This document shows positions 12,989 through 23,032 of a stretch of 64,000 nt of DNA, piece by piece. The DNA is from Nepenthes gracilis (taxonomy: Eukaryota; Streptophyta; Magnoliopsida; Caryophyllales; Nepenthaceae): assembly GCA_033239525.1 (NCBI GenBank), contig BSYO01000035.1, positions 2,452,965-2,516,964 on the forward strand, read 5' to 3'. A program made the translations under genes and the position numbers. Every line of letters starts with the position of its first letter. The stretch's first letter is position 1. The notes below the pieces were generated by a model. It searched no databases. It was not told where the DNA came from and saw only the letters and a list, made by a program, of their open reading frames with translations.

Positions 12989-13645
12989 CATACTATAATT
13001 GTAATAAAAATGATAAGGTAACGCCTGTTACATAGACCTGCTCAGACAGAAAAAAATAAAGGAAAAGAAATAACTGGAAAAATATTACATTACATTTTTC
13101 TATAGATTTGTAATAACCTTAGCAGCCATAGACCCATTTAGTGGATCTAACCTTCCACAAAAAGTAAGAAATTGGAGATCGTATATTTTGGAGACACCGA
13201 TTTAAGATGAAAATGAGAGTTACTGAAAGTTGTAGCCGCCTTAACATTGGTGAAATTGGGATAAAATTGAGAGAGAGTCAACGGAGATAGTCCATGGAAC
13301 ATTTTTTCTTGCTTTAACAGCTTTCGAACAACTCATTAAAGCCCTTGTCCATTTCTCCTATGGAGTCTACGGACATAAGTGCCATGAGGGAGTGACCCCA
13401 ATACTCCCCGGCATAAATCATACTATAATTGTAATAAAAATGATAATGTAACACCTATTACATAGACCTACTTAGACAAAAAAATATAAAGGAAAAGAAA
13501 TAACTGGAAAAATATTACATTACATTTTTCTATAGATTTGTATTAACCTTAGCAGCCATAGACCCTTTTAGTGGATCTAACCTTTCACAAAAAGCAAAAA
13601 ATTTCGTATATTTTGACCGATTTAAGATGAAAAATGAGGTTACTG
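12989..13645. repeat. Direct duplication (two copies about 430 bp apart) in bZIP intron 1
   Basis: 12989-13230 and 13419-13645 share long near-identical stretches. Both begin CATACTATAATTG and include GGAAAAGAAATAACTGGAAA, ACCTTAGCAGCCATAGACCC and CCGATTTAAGATGAAAA. The 13231-13418 spacer has a short minus-strand frame from 13425 to 13321 (starts MIYAGEYWGHSLMALM, then stops). It resembles coding sequence but is not recognised. The arrangement could be LTR-like ends or a local duplication. Confidence 0.7.
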
Positions 13646-14148
13646 AGAAAGATATCTTTTGGCATGATTAGGGCCCCGCACGAAGGGCTATTGGCAGAAT
13701 AGTAGCAATATTTTTCTTTTTGCAAATATCATATGATTCTCATTCCTAAAAATCATCGCTTCTCTCAACCAACCAAAAGACCGATGAAGTCTAGTCAATA
13801 TCTATAAATGGTCCCTTTTTAATTATAGTGACCATCTCCGCTACATAATATACTCCAGATACAAAGATATTCTTCAACATAAATAAACTCATTTAGATCA
13901 AATATAAAAAAAGCTATTGTCATCACCTAAATTATTAGTGAATGAGATGGATGATTAATCTAAAAATATGTGTATCCCAAACTTAAATACGTACTCCTTA
14001 GTATAACGGTAAATTTGTTACCGTATAACTTAATGGTCATGATCAAATTAGAAAATTAATCTCTAACAAAATATAATATAAGACAATATACAATCACCCT
14101 AAAAATAATCTAATCTTTACTAAATTACGTATATAACAAGAATTTTAT

Positions 14149-16484
14149 TATAATACCTCGATCCTTATTTGATTTAAATTGAATATATTTATTTTTAAAT
14201 AATTTAGATGTGATAAAAATTAATTAAATATTATGATACTATGAATGAAATTGAATCGGTTGATTGTCGCTCAAGGTGTATTGATGTTGGCACCGAATGC
14301 CGGTTGGGGTAATAAAAGAAAAATAAATAAATAAATGAATAAATAAATAATAAGGAGGAGGAGGTGGTGGCAGCAGCAAGCGGAGCAAAAAGGAAAAGAA
14401 AGAGAGAGAAGAGAGAAAGAAGAAGAGAAAATCGACGCACAGAACAGGGGAAGAAGAAGGGAGAAAAGGAGGAGGAGGAGAAAGCGGCACGTGGAAAGGG
14501 GCGGGTTGCGGAGGAGAAAGGAGGAAGAGTACAGGGTTGCGGCGCGCAGAAGACGATACAACGTGGGTGAAGGCGGTGCGGTGCCAGGTAGGGACGGTGG
14601 CCGCGAAAAGAGGTAGAGGCGGCAGTGGCTCACGGGCAGAGGTGGCGACAGCAGCAGCGGAAGTCGCTGGCAAAGTGGCGTGACAAGGGTAGAGAGAGAA
14701 ACTGTGCTAGTAGAGAGAGAAAGGGTGTAGCTGTAGAGAGAAATGTGCAGTTAAGGAAAGTATTCACTAATTCTATTTTTTATCTGATTTAATTTCTAAT
14801 GTGTTTTGACTACTATTTAGAAATTTTACTAATATTCATATATTTTTATATATACTCAAATTGTTTATTATATACATGTACATATGTTTTACTATTTGTT
14901 TAATGGTTTTATACTGGTATTTGTAATTTTAGAGGGTTTTGTTATTTATAGAAAAACCCAAACGATATATATGTATGTTTGAATATTCGTATTTTGTGAA
15001 ATTATGAACAAGGGCTAGTGTTAGTTTACACGCATGCTGCTAAGGGCGAGATTACTATAGGACCATGGCGATTCGAGATCCTAGAAGGTCATTTTGTGAT
15101 CCAAGGCATGAAATTTGTGTAATATTGCTCCCGACGGGGTGCCTTGGTCCTAACGGGGATGTATGCTATATGTGGCCCCCTTCTGCCGGCAAGAAGGTTG
15201 AGGCATTTTGGTAATTAACTTACCTCACTATGCATTTAGATAAAAATCATTATAAAGAATTGATGAAAAATTAATATATTCAGATATCCTAATATATAAC
15301 TAAATTTGATGTTTGACCCAAAATCACAGGGGGTAAAATATGGTAAGTAAGTTCCTAATTTATGAGAGACAAAGTACATAGATGACCTTGAGTTGCCGGT
15401 CTAAAACGCAGTCGGGCCTTGAGCTGCTTGCTTAAATCGTAACCGATATATGTAAGGTTACTAGACGATGGTAACTCTTCCTCAAATTGATCTAATAATA
15501 TTTGATTTTTCGATTTTGTATATATTTTATATTTCTACATGTATTTATGTGAACTATGATTAAGATATGTGGAATGGCCAGCGGATTGGGCGATAAGAAT
15601 GTCTCATAGATATAGATATATGTAAAATTCGGAACACGTTTTGATTATATAGTTTGGTTTAAATGTTCCTTTGATTTCAACATATGATATTATGAGATTT
15701 GGATCCAAACAATGATGGTGATTATGAGAAGTAACCTCGAATCATATGATATAATATTGTTTATGAGATTTAACCAGATCATTATTTGTTATGATTATAT
15801 CCTTGAGGGACTAATACAAATGATAATTTAGAACAAGATATCTCCTCGATTTTCAAGAATTTCAGTCTTTGTATTTTATTTTACACGTTTATAATGTGAC
15901 ATTCCTTCCTTTTGATTTAGATATGTGCCATTTTATAGATGATAATGATACTTGTTGAGCACTTAACTCACATTTTTATATTTTATCCATTCAGACCAAT
16001 GATTTAAATACGCTTGTAGGAATTCAGACACGATTTAACGCAACATATTAGATCTAGGGGGTATACTATGATTATTATTTATAATCGGATGATGGCCTTG
16101 ATCCATAAATATGACTTATTGGAGTTGTTATATTATATAATGAGTTGCTATTATGTATGGATACCTCCCCTATGATGATTGGTCAACGGATCTCATTCTA
16201 TGATGTCAGGATTTATATTCGATAAAATCTGCATGGGTTTTAATACATTGAGTTCTGTGTATGTATAATTTATCACATTCAGATTAAGTTTGTCTTTATT
16301 GATATTATTTATTGGTGTTTTATATAATTATAGATTAATATTATTGACCTACATTTATATCTTAAAGACTTGACATTTATATACTAAATTATTTCTTTTA
16401 TTATATGCAAAACTATGCCAAATTCTCAATTTATTTGTTTAAAAATGATATTGCAAAAGAAAAAAAAAACCAAAATGTTGTGAC
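14149..16484 (+). repeat. Tekay/Del-like LTR, plus orientation, in bZIP intron 1
   Basis: The start TATAATACCTCGATCC then TTGATTTAAATTGAATATAT follows the order of the 5' LTR at 7891 (TGTAATACTC..., then TGATTTAATTGG..., GGATATATTA). A strongly purine-rich leader (14355-14760) sits where the other LTR has its purine-rich leader. The block at 15950-16060 (ACTTGTTGAG, then ATTCAGACCA, AAATACGCTTGTAGG, TTCAGA) parallels 6400-6480 on the opposite strand. No internal genes adjoin, so it is probably a solo LTR. The right end is approximate and no TSD was found. Confidence 0.55.
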
Positions 16485-16656
16485 TTGACTAAAGAAGCAT
16501 ATAAATAAATAGTGTAGTCCAACTCAAGTTCTATTTGGGTGTTATACATATTTTTAAAAATTTTTATCCGTATCCTTAATCGTTAAAAATTTATATTAAT
16601 AATTTAAATAGTTTAAATTATAATAATATACTAAAGTAAAATTAACCCTTTTTATA

Positions 16657-16661
16657 ATTTT
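16657..16661. other. Target-site duplication, left copy (ATTTT)
   Basis: ATTTT directly precedes the solo LTR and recurs at 17585-17589 directly after it. A 5-bp TSD is typical of Ty3/gypsy and copia integration. Confidence 0.8.
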
Positions 16662-17584
16662 TGATGAGTCCAATACCATAGACCGACACAGGATTTGAAG
16701 TGCAGTAGAGATAGTCGTCAAAGATTTTTTCAAAGCCCATCATAAGGCACCGAACGGGTCCACAGTGCAGCCCAACAAATCTTTTTAAGACATCTTTCCT
16801 AAGGTCCCACATCGCTTAGGCTATCAAATAGAACTCTACGGATCACACTATAAAAGTAGTTATTGCAGTAAGTTCTCAAAAGGCACCGGAGGCATAGAAA
16901 AATCCGCAATGGTCACCAATCAGCCACTCTCTTACAAGTGCATCTCTATAAATCGCCTGCTGATTAGTGCACCCCAAGAGGCCAACCCTTCAATCCATCC
17001 GGGAGAGCTGCCATTCAATCCATTCGGGAGGCCCTCTAGCCCATCCAGGAGGCCGTCCTCCACTCCATCCGAGAGGCCCTCCTGTCCATTCGGGAGGCCC
17101 TCCTGTCTTTCCAAGATGCCTGCGTCCTTCCAGAGAGCCGACTCTCCGTCCAGGAGGCCAACCTTCTTTCAAGAGACTATCCTACCTTTTAGGGAGCAAT
17201 CTTTCCAAGAGGTCAGCCCAACTTCTAGGGAGCCCTCATTCTAGGAGCTTAGTCCTCCGAACGCATCTTTAAGCTGCCCCTCAATCGGACACACCCACTA
17301 AAACTAAGCCCTCCAAAATCAACTCACTTCCCCCCACTTACGTTTATCTACGTATTATCTTATATTTTCAGATCTTTTTATCCGTTGAAAAAGATTTTTG
17401 ATTTAAACGTCGAAGAATAAATTAGGAAGTAAATCTTATCTATCTTTTGACCTCTTGTTCGTTTGTTCTGTTACGCATGTTTTAAGTCAGAAGATACGAG
17501 AATCGAACCGACTCCAGTTTGACTCAACATGGAAGATCAAGCAGCTCCCTAATCCATCAGACGACCCGGATTCAGGACGCATTA
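16662..17584 (+). repeat. Solo LTR (923 bp) with 5-bp TSD, inside bZIP intron 1
   Basis: This starts TGATGAGTCC and ends GACGCATTA (CATCA decayed to CATTA), flanked by perfect ATTTT repeats. The ends match the family of elements 1 and 2 (LTR start TGATGGGTCC, other end complementary to TGATGCGTC). A TATA box, TATAAAAG, lies at 16849-16856. An imperfect array of units containing ATCCGGGAGGCCC fills about 16990-17240, comparable to the arrays in the other family LTRs. This copy alone is in plus orientation, antisense to the bZIP gene. The open frames here are by-products of the array. Confidence 0.85.
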
Positions 17585-17774
17585 ATTTTTATCATTTAAT
17601 TTATAAGAATAAAATCCTTGGTTAATGGATGAAAAATTTTAGATTAAAAAATTAAATTGATAATATTAAATATTAAAAAAATGTTAAATAACTTTTGATA
17701 TTTTTTTTAAAATACTGAATAATATATTTAATCAACTGCCGCTAACATGGTCAAGTGAAAACAGAGAATGATAC

Positions 17775-18932
17775 CTGCTTTCTTGCTCTGGATCTTGCGG
17801 CGGACTCCCTGTTCTTGATCATCCTCCTCTGCCGCCTCTCCACCACCTTTTCCACCGGACTGTCTATCGACCTCTTCCTTCCGCGCATGGCGTTGAGGTC
17901 CAACCCGTATTGACTTACTGAGTTATCAATATGACTCGGCCCACATATCGCGTCGGAGTGTAGAGGGCTCACCGGAGATCCCAGCGACAAACCCGGCAGG
18001 TACCCACCTGCCTGGGTGACGCCGTTATTTGCCCTGCCACCATAGCACATAGGAGATACGGCCGCTGGAGGTGGGGGATACCCATTGCTCCTTCCACCGC
18101 TTCCACCGTACCCAGACGTCTCGCCCGCGCCGCCTCCGTTAGGTGTCACCGCTTGATAAGTCTGCATGACACAAGCCATGGGTCTACTCCCATACGTGGG
18201 ACCCTGTTGGGGGTGGGGATGGGGGTGGCTGGAATCTTGAAACAACCCGCACTGCCGCCCACAATTGGCCGCCGGCGGTGGCTGCGGCAGCGCGAGGGAA
18301 GGCGTGCATGGTTCCCGAACTACCCCTGCTTTGACCAGAAAATCCTCCAGTGTCATCTCGCCAAACGTAGGTTGCTTTTGCTGGGCAGAATGGGAGCTTT
18401 GGACAGCGCCGCCAGGATCCGGCGGCGGCTGCAGCTGCTCTTGCTGTTGGCTTCTCTGAATTTCCGACCAGACCTCATCCACCGTTTTCCTGCAGAGAGG
18501 CGCTGGCAAAGTCAAAGAACCTTGTCTCGGCAAGCTAGGCTGCTTCGTTATACCCCTTCCCGCGGGAGCTCCATCAGCAGGAATCTGAGCATTTTTGCCG
18601 CCGCCGCCGCCGTGAGCAGTGTTAGGATTGTTGTCGTAATTCTGATTTGTGTTGAGGGCTTGATTTTCCTCAGCAGTCCAAATGCTATTGAGGAATTCAT
18701 CCATATTCATCGAACCGAAATTCTTCCCGCTCTCGCATATCGTGTGCTGGAATTCATCCAGTGTGAGGGAATAGATCGAAAGTTGCCGGCCCAGCGTCGG
18801 AAAAGCGCAGCTGTTGTCACTGCTGCTGCTGTTTTCGGTGTTGCCGGGTCGCTGGTTCTTCGGGTTTCCAGCCGTCGGCGCCGCCGAGGCCACCTCCCCG
18901 TGGGAAAGATCTTCCGATTCAGCCGCTGCCAT
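17775..18932 (-). CDS. ABI5-like: ABI5/AREB-type bZIP transcription factor, exon 1 (386 codons)
   Basis: This gene encodes a group A bZIP factor of the ABA-signalling pathway. The family binds ABRE (ACGTG) promoter elements in the nucleus and is activated by SnRK2 kinases. Visible domains in order are: C1 around residues 49-91, with an RQLSIYSLTLDEF core and a SnRK2-type RQLS site; C2 at 136-160, with RQGSLTLPAPLCRKTVDEVW; C3 at 188-207, with PTFGEMTLEDFLVKAG; Gly/Pro/Gln-rich linkers; and the basic region ending at 386, with the N-x7-R signature Asn374...Arg382 in KNRESAARSRARKQ. The start ATG at 18930-18932 opens the family-like MAAAESED N-terminus. The exon ends at CAG|GTATCA in phase 0. 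Exon 2 lies 5.2 kb away, far beyond a usual intron for this gene, because LTR sequences fill intron 1. Naming it ABI5 rather than another group A paralogue is a judgement from C1-C3 order and length (420 residues seen, about 30 expected in the missing last exon). Confidence 0.93.
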
Positions 18933-19080
18933 TGTTCTGTTAAAAGCGTGGTTTTTTTTTTTTTTTTTTTTGGGTTATCTGCAAAACAATCAAAAATAAA
19001 TAAATAAAATGTTTATTAGTGTTCACGTTGAACAGAACAGACGCGCAGCAGTCCTGCCCCTCGGCTCGCGGTAAACATAA
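18933..19080 (-). promoter_or_regulatory. 5' leader/proximal upstream region of the bZIP gene
   Basis: Directly upstream of the ATG lies a T-tract on the plus strand (about 18953-18971), which reads as poly-A in the leader. A short GC-richer patch follows at 19025-19075. ACGT occurs once, at 19024-19032 (TTCACGTTGAA). No clear TATA box could be assigned. Confidence 0.35.
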
Positions 19081-20198
19081 TAATATTATTTATATATTTA
19101 TTTTATAGTAAAATTATAATAAGTAAATATGAATTTTATTTTATTTTTTTTTCTTTTATCTCTTTTTTAATTATCATAATTATAATATAAATAAATATAT
19201 AAGTATTATTTTTTTAAATATCAATAACTGTCTTCGTGTTTCCATTTTTAAAATATCATTAAATAATTAGTTAAATCTAAAAGTAGGTAGGCTGCTGCTC
19301 CACCCCTACTGCTATGCTTTAATATAAAAAAATAAAAATACATATTTTTAATTTTTAAATATCATTATTTATTAAATATAAAACATAAACATAATAAATA
19401 AAAAAATATTAAAATAACTATTTTAAATTTTAATTATCATTCCTTCAATATCTATATGCAGCCAGCAACGCGACATTGTCAAGCCACCTATAAATTATAA
19501 TTATTTTAAAATAATTAAATTATAATTTTTATTTCAAAAAAAAATAATTAAAATAAAAAAAATAAATCATTTCCTCCATAATAGAATTGTCTATGAGCTA
19601 GGACAATCTCATAGAGGTATAATAAAAATTGGATCCGGGGCGTTCTTTTTTCCTGTGGAGAAGGACCGTCCTTCTCTTAATCTGGACCGTCAAATGTTAT
19701 GTAATAAACGTATATTTTATAATCGTTATAACATTAAAATCTAGATATTTTATGTAATTTTTCTTCACTGAAATATTTTTTACATATTTTTTTCTCAATT
19801 TTGATCTATTTTTATTAATTTGGTTTCAATACAAAAAGGTTATTAATCATATTTAAGTTATAAATAAATAAATAAAATATTATGAAATAATATAATCATA
19901 GTTAAAAAATATTATCCAATAGCAGACTAATTGGGACTAGGGCAACATGGGTGACATCATTTGGATATACTTTAATAACATAATATTTTATTTATTTAAT
20001 GATATTAATAAATTTATTTAAAAATAAAAAAGAAATATAAAACAATATATCAAAAATAACACATTAATGATGATAGAAGATAATATCGAAATTAATAGTT
20101 ATTAAAAATCTTAATAATCATTTATAATTTATTTATGATTTACTATTTATAAATAAAATTTATGATAATTTTTTAAATCTTAATAGACCCTATAAGCA
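19081..20198. other. AT-rich intergenic, with truncated MITE end at 19629-19700
   Basis: Most of this is A/T-rich sequence without features. 19629-19700 (GGATCCGGGGCGTTC, then TGGAGAAGGACCGTCCTTCT and CTTAATCTGGACCGTC) closely matches the left arm of the MITE at 57522-57754 but has no matching right arm, so it is one end of a broken copy. Confidence 0.6.
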
Positions 20199-20420
20199 TA
20201 CCAATTATGGAATGAGGGGCCCTGCATTGCAGCTCTGCGGCACATGGCCAATGCCGCAGGGAGGGGGCCGTTGGATTTTCATCCGACGAACCCCATATTA
20301 ATATAATTTTTTTAAAATATATATTAAAATAAAAAAAAAGCATATTGTGATGAGCACATCACGCGACACAGGCCCTATGCCACATCTCTGCGGTGGAGGC
20401 CCCTGCTTCTTACCAATTAT
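20199..20420. mobile_element. MITE (202 bp) with about 32-bp inverted ends and 10-bp TSD
   Basis: TACCAATTAT at 20199-20208 is repeated exactly at 20411-20420. Between them the ends GGAATGAGGGGCCCTGC and AGAAGCAGGGGCCTCC (right end, complemented) continue into similar CTCTGCGGC and CGCAGAGATGTGGC segments. The core is non-coding and AT-rich. TSDs of 9-10 bp with long inverted ends point to Mutator-like elements, here non-autonomous. Confidence 0.8.
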
Positions 20421-20999
20421 AGGATGATTTTGATACCTAAAATAGCACATTCCCCAAATAGCAAATTCTGTCAAAGGAATTTAATAGGACACAATTATTT
20501 TTTTTTAGAGAGAATAAAAAAAATATAAAATTAAAATAAAATAAAATTCGCACCTATTTTTTAATAATTTTAATACAATTAAATATATAAATAATATTTT
20601 TCATAAAAATTTATTTAAAATATATAATAATTATAAATCTTGATAATTAATTAATTTGTCTTTTTTGTTTAAAACAAAGCTTATTTTACAATTAATGATA
20701 TTAAAAATCAGTTTAAAAAATTGGCAATATCAATGGCAAATTAAGGAAAATATTGGTTGATTTATCTCATCAATAAATTTATATTACTTACAGATAAATT
20801 TTATATTATTTAATTATATATTTTTAAATACATCTATTATTTAATGGTCCATTATTATATTATATTATTTATCTCTTGACATAAATTATAGATAAAATAT
20901 TATATTATTAAAAATATTTAAAAGATTGAATTCACATTATCAGATCTTCTAAGCCAGTAAGCATTTTTATTCAAACTCTTCCTCTCCCGGATTTTCCCT

Positions 21000-22090
21000 C
21001 GTCTTCCTTCCATTTTTCGCACTGTTTCTCTCGCGAAAATCCGAGGAAAGTAGTTTGAATTTGCACCAGTCGAGAAAATTCAGAACTAGGCAAAGTTTTG
21101 CCAGAAGAGGTGAAGCGATAAATCTTGACCTAGAATTCAAAGGAAAGCCGCCGACGAACACACCTAGACGGAAATGGCTACAGACGGAGATGGCTAAGCA
21201 ACAGCGAAGATCCTTCGTCTTCCTTCTATTTCTCTCACTCACTGTCATCAAAAGCCGAAGAACGTAAATTTGCATTCGCAACAGTCGGGAAAAATCAGAA
21301 CTAGCTGTATCTTTGCTAGTAGTGAATTGATAAATCTAACCTCGGAATCGAAGGGAAGCAACTGAGAACTAAACCGCGAAGATCCTTAGTACTCTCTCTC
21401 TCTCTCTCTCTTTGCGCGCTCAAAGGCAGAAAGTAATTTGAATTTGCACCAGTCAAGAGAAATTAGAACTAGCTACACTCTCGCCAGTAGTACTGAAGCG
21501 ATAAATCTAACCTAAGGAGTACACCTAGTTAAGCAACCGCGAAAATCCTTTGTCTTTCTTCTATCTCTTTCTCCCCTTAAGAGCCGAAGAAAGTAATTTG
21601 AATTTGCACCGGTCAGGAAAAATCAGAACTAGCTACACTTTTGCCAGTAGTAGTGAAGTGATAAATCTAACTTAGAACTCAAAGGAAAGCGGCTGAGGAG
21701 TACACCTAGTAGTAAAAATCTAAGCAACCTCAAAGATCCTTCGTCTTACTTATCTCTCTCTCTCTCTTTTTCCCCTCCAAATCCGAAGAAAGTTATTTGA
21801 CTTCGCACCAGTCAAGAAAATTCGGAACTCGCAACAGTTTTTCCGTCTGACCTCGAATTCAAATGAAAGCAATGAAGATTCTTCGTCTTCCTCCTACATA
21901 TGTATATATCTACATATATATCGCCAAAATCCGAACAAGTAATTTGAATTCGCATCAGTCAAGAAAATTCAGAACAAGCTAGAGATTTGCCAGAAGTAGT
22001 GAAGTGATAAGTCTGACCTCGAATTCAAAGGAAAGCCACACACGTAGTCGGAAAATGCTAAACAACCGAGAAAATCCTTCGTCGTCCGCC
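21000..22090 (-). repeat. Six-copy tandem array (about 150-210 bp units) downstream of a minus-strand TATA box
   Basis: The anchor AATTTGAATTTGCACCAGTC or close variants recurs near 21057, 21266, 21437, 21598, 21797 and 21943. Each is followed by AGAACTAGCTA..., GATAAATCTAACCT and a GATCCTTCGTCTTCC-like block. Units differ by transitions and small indels. The minus-strand sense is pyrimidine-rich like a plant 5' leader. A (CT)10 tract lies at 21392-21411. No long conserved frame runs across the units, so a non-coding leader or RNA is more likely than a protein. The gene, if any, is unknown. Confidence 0.75.
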
Positions 22091-22160
22091 GCCGGAGATG
22101 AGAGACAGAGTGAGCGTGGTGGCGATGAAGGCGGCTGAACACGGGCCGTAGTTGGGCCGC

Positions 22161-22168
22161 CTTTTATA
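22161..22168 (-). promoter_or_regulatory. TATA box of an unidentified minus-strand transcript
   Basis: The minus strand reads CGTATAAAAGGCGGCCCAAC: a consensus TATAAAAG followed by GCCCAAC-type site II sequence. A pyrimidine-rich stretch containing repeated TCTC follows, and then the tandem array. Upstream (22350-22560) is a GC-rich patch with a CACGTG G-box. Position and strand fit a promoter firing into the array; transcription is inferred. Confidence 0.5.
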
Positions 22169-22499
22169 CGTAGAAATGGAGACTAAAGTATTACGGAATC
22201 AGGAGAGCTCCAGTTTTGATAATTTTTTAATACTTTTATCGTTTATTTTTTAATAAATATATATAATTTAATTATTAAAAATAATTATTTTTAAATAATT
22301 ATAAATAATTAAAATAAAAATAATAAATCTTAAAAAAAAATCCCCTATACCTACAAAGAGTCTTACACCGGGCCAGCTTTTCTGAGAGTTGACGTCTGAC
22401 CGTGACTGAGAGAGGGTGGGGCCCGGTGGACGTGGAAACTGATTTAAGTGAAATTGATTTGGCATTTAAAGTCCGCAATGTCCACCCAATGAGAGTCGA

Positions 22500-22505
22500 C
22501 ACGTG
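22500..22505. promoter_or_regulatory. G-box/ABRE core CACGTG
   Basis: This palindromic CACGTG sits in GACACGTGCATG, about 335 bp upstream of the TATA box at 22161. It lies within a GC-rich patch that also has other ACGT cores (near 22390 and 22430). In plants it is bound by bZIP and bHLH factors. Its use here is inferred from position only. Confidence 0.4.
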
Positions 22506-22611
22506 CATGACAGGTGGCTGCACCCTGCTCTGCCCTTCGGCTACTCGACGCGTCACGCATGTGCTGCGCCGAATTCGTAGTTTTTTAAATAAATTTAATT
22601 TGTCCTCATAA

Positions 22612-23027
22612 TAATTATTTAATTAATATTAAATAATTAAATATTTTTATAAAAATAATTTATTTTTTTAAAAAAATAATATAATTATTTAATTATTATT
22701 ATAAAAAGATAAATTTTAAAGAGATAGGCTCGTCAATTATGTGCTTTGCCGACCTAAGAAATACAGCACAATAATATTAAAAAATAATATTATTACATAA
22801 TGTAATTTTATATAGATATTAATTATTAAAATTGTTTTTTATTAATTTTATTAGATATTTTTAATTGACCCTATTAAATTAGTCATTGATAAGTATGATT
22901 CACTTATTTTTATTAAATTAATCAAAATTTCTCCCTTTTTAATAAAAGCCATAACAAAATATTTTATGTTAAAAATGTTAAAATTATTAGTCAAGTTCTA
23001 AAATTGCCTCTCTTTTAACCCCTTTTA
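22612..23027. other. AT-rich intergenic, no feature seen
   Basis: A/T-rich sequence between the putative promoter patch and the left TSD of element 1. Nothing recognisable. Confidence 0.5.
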
Positions 23028-23032
23028 AACAT

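Noticed and set aside
14239..14673. Minus-strand Pro/Ser/Leu-rich frames and a plus-strand Arg/Glu-rich frame
   Set aside because: They come from a purine-rich simple sequence in a Tekay-like LTR leader. Overlapping low-complexity frames on both strands argue against a gene.
16909..17272. Plus-strand frames rich in Pro/Ser/Arg (PSRRPSxPSG repeats)
   Set aside because: They are translations of the GGGAGGCCC array in the solo LTR.
18153..19007. Long plus-strand open frame (284 codons) over the bZIP exon
   Set aside because: It is the antisense shadow of exon 1, whose GC-rich codons lack stops on the other strand. It has no protein motif, while the minus strand encodes a clear bZIP.
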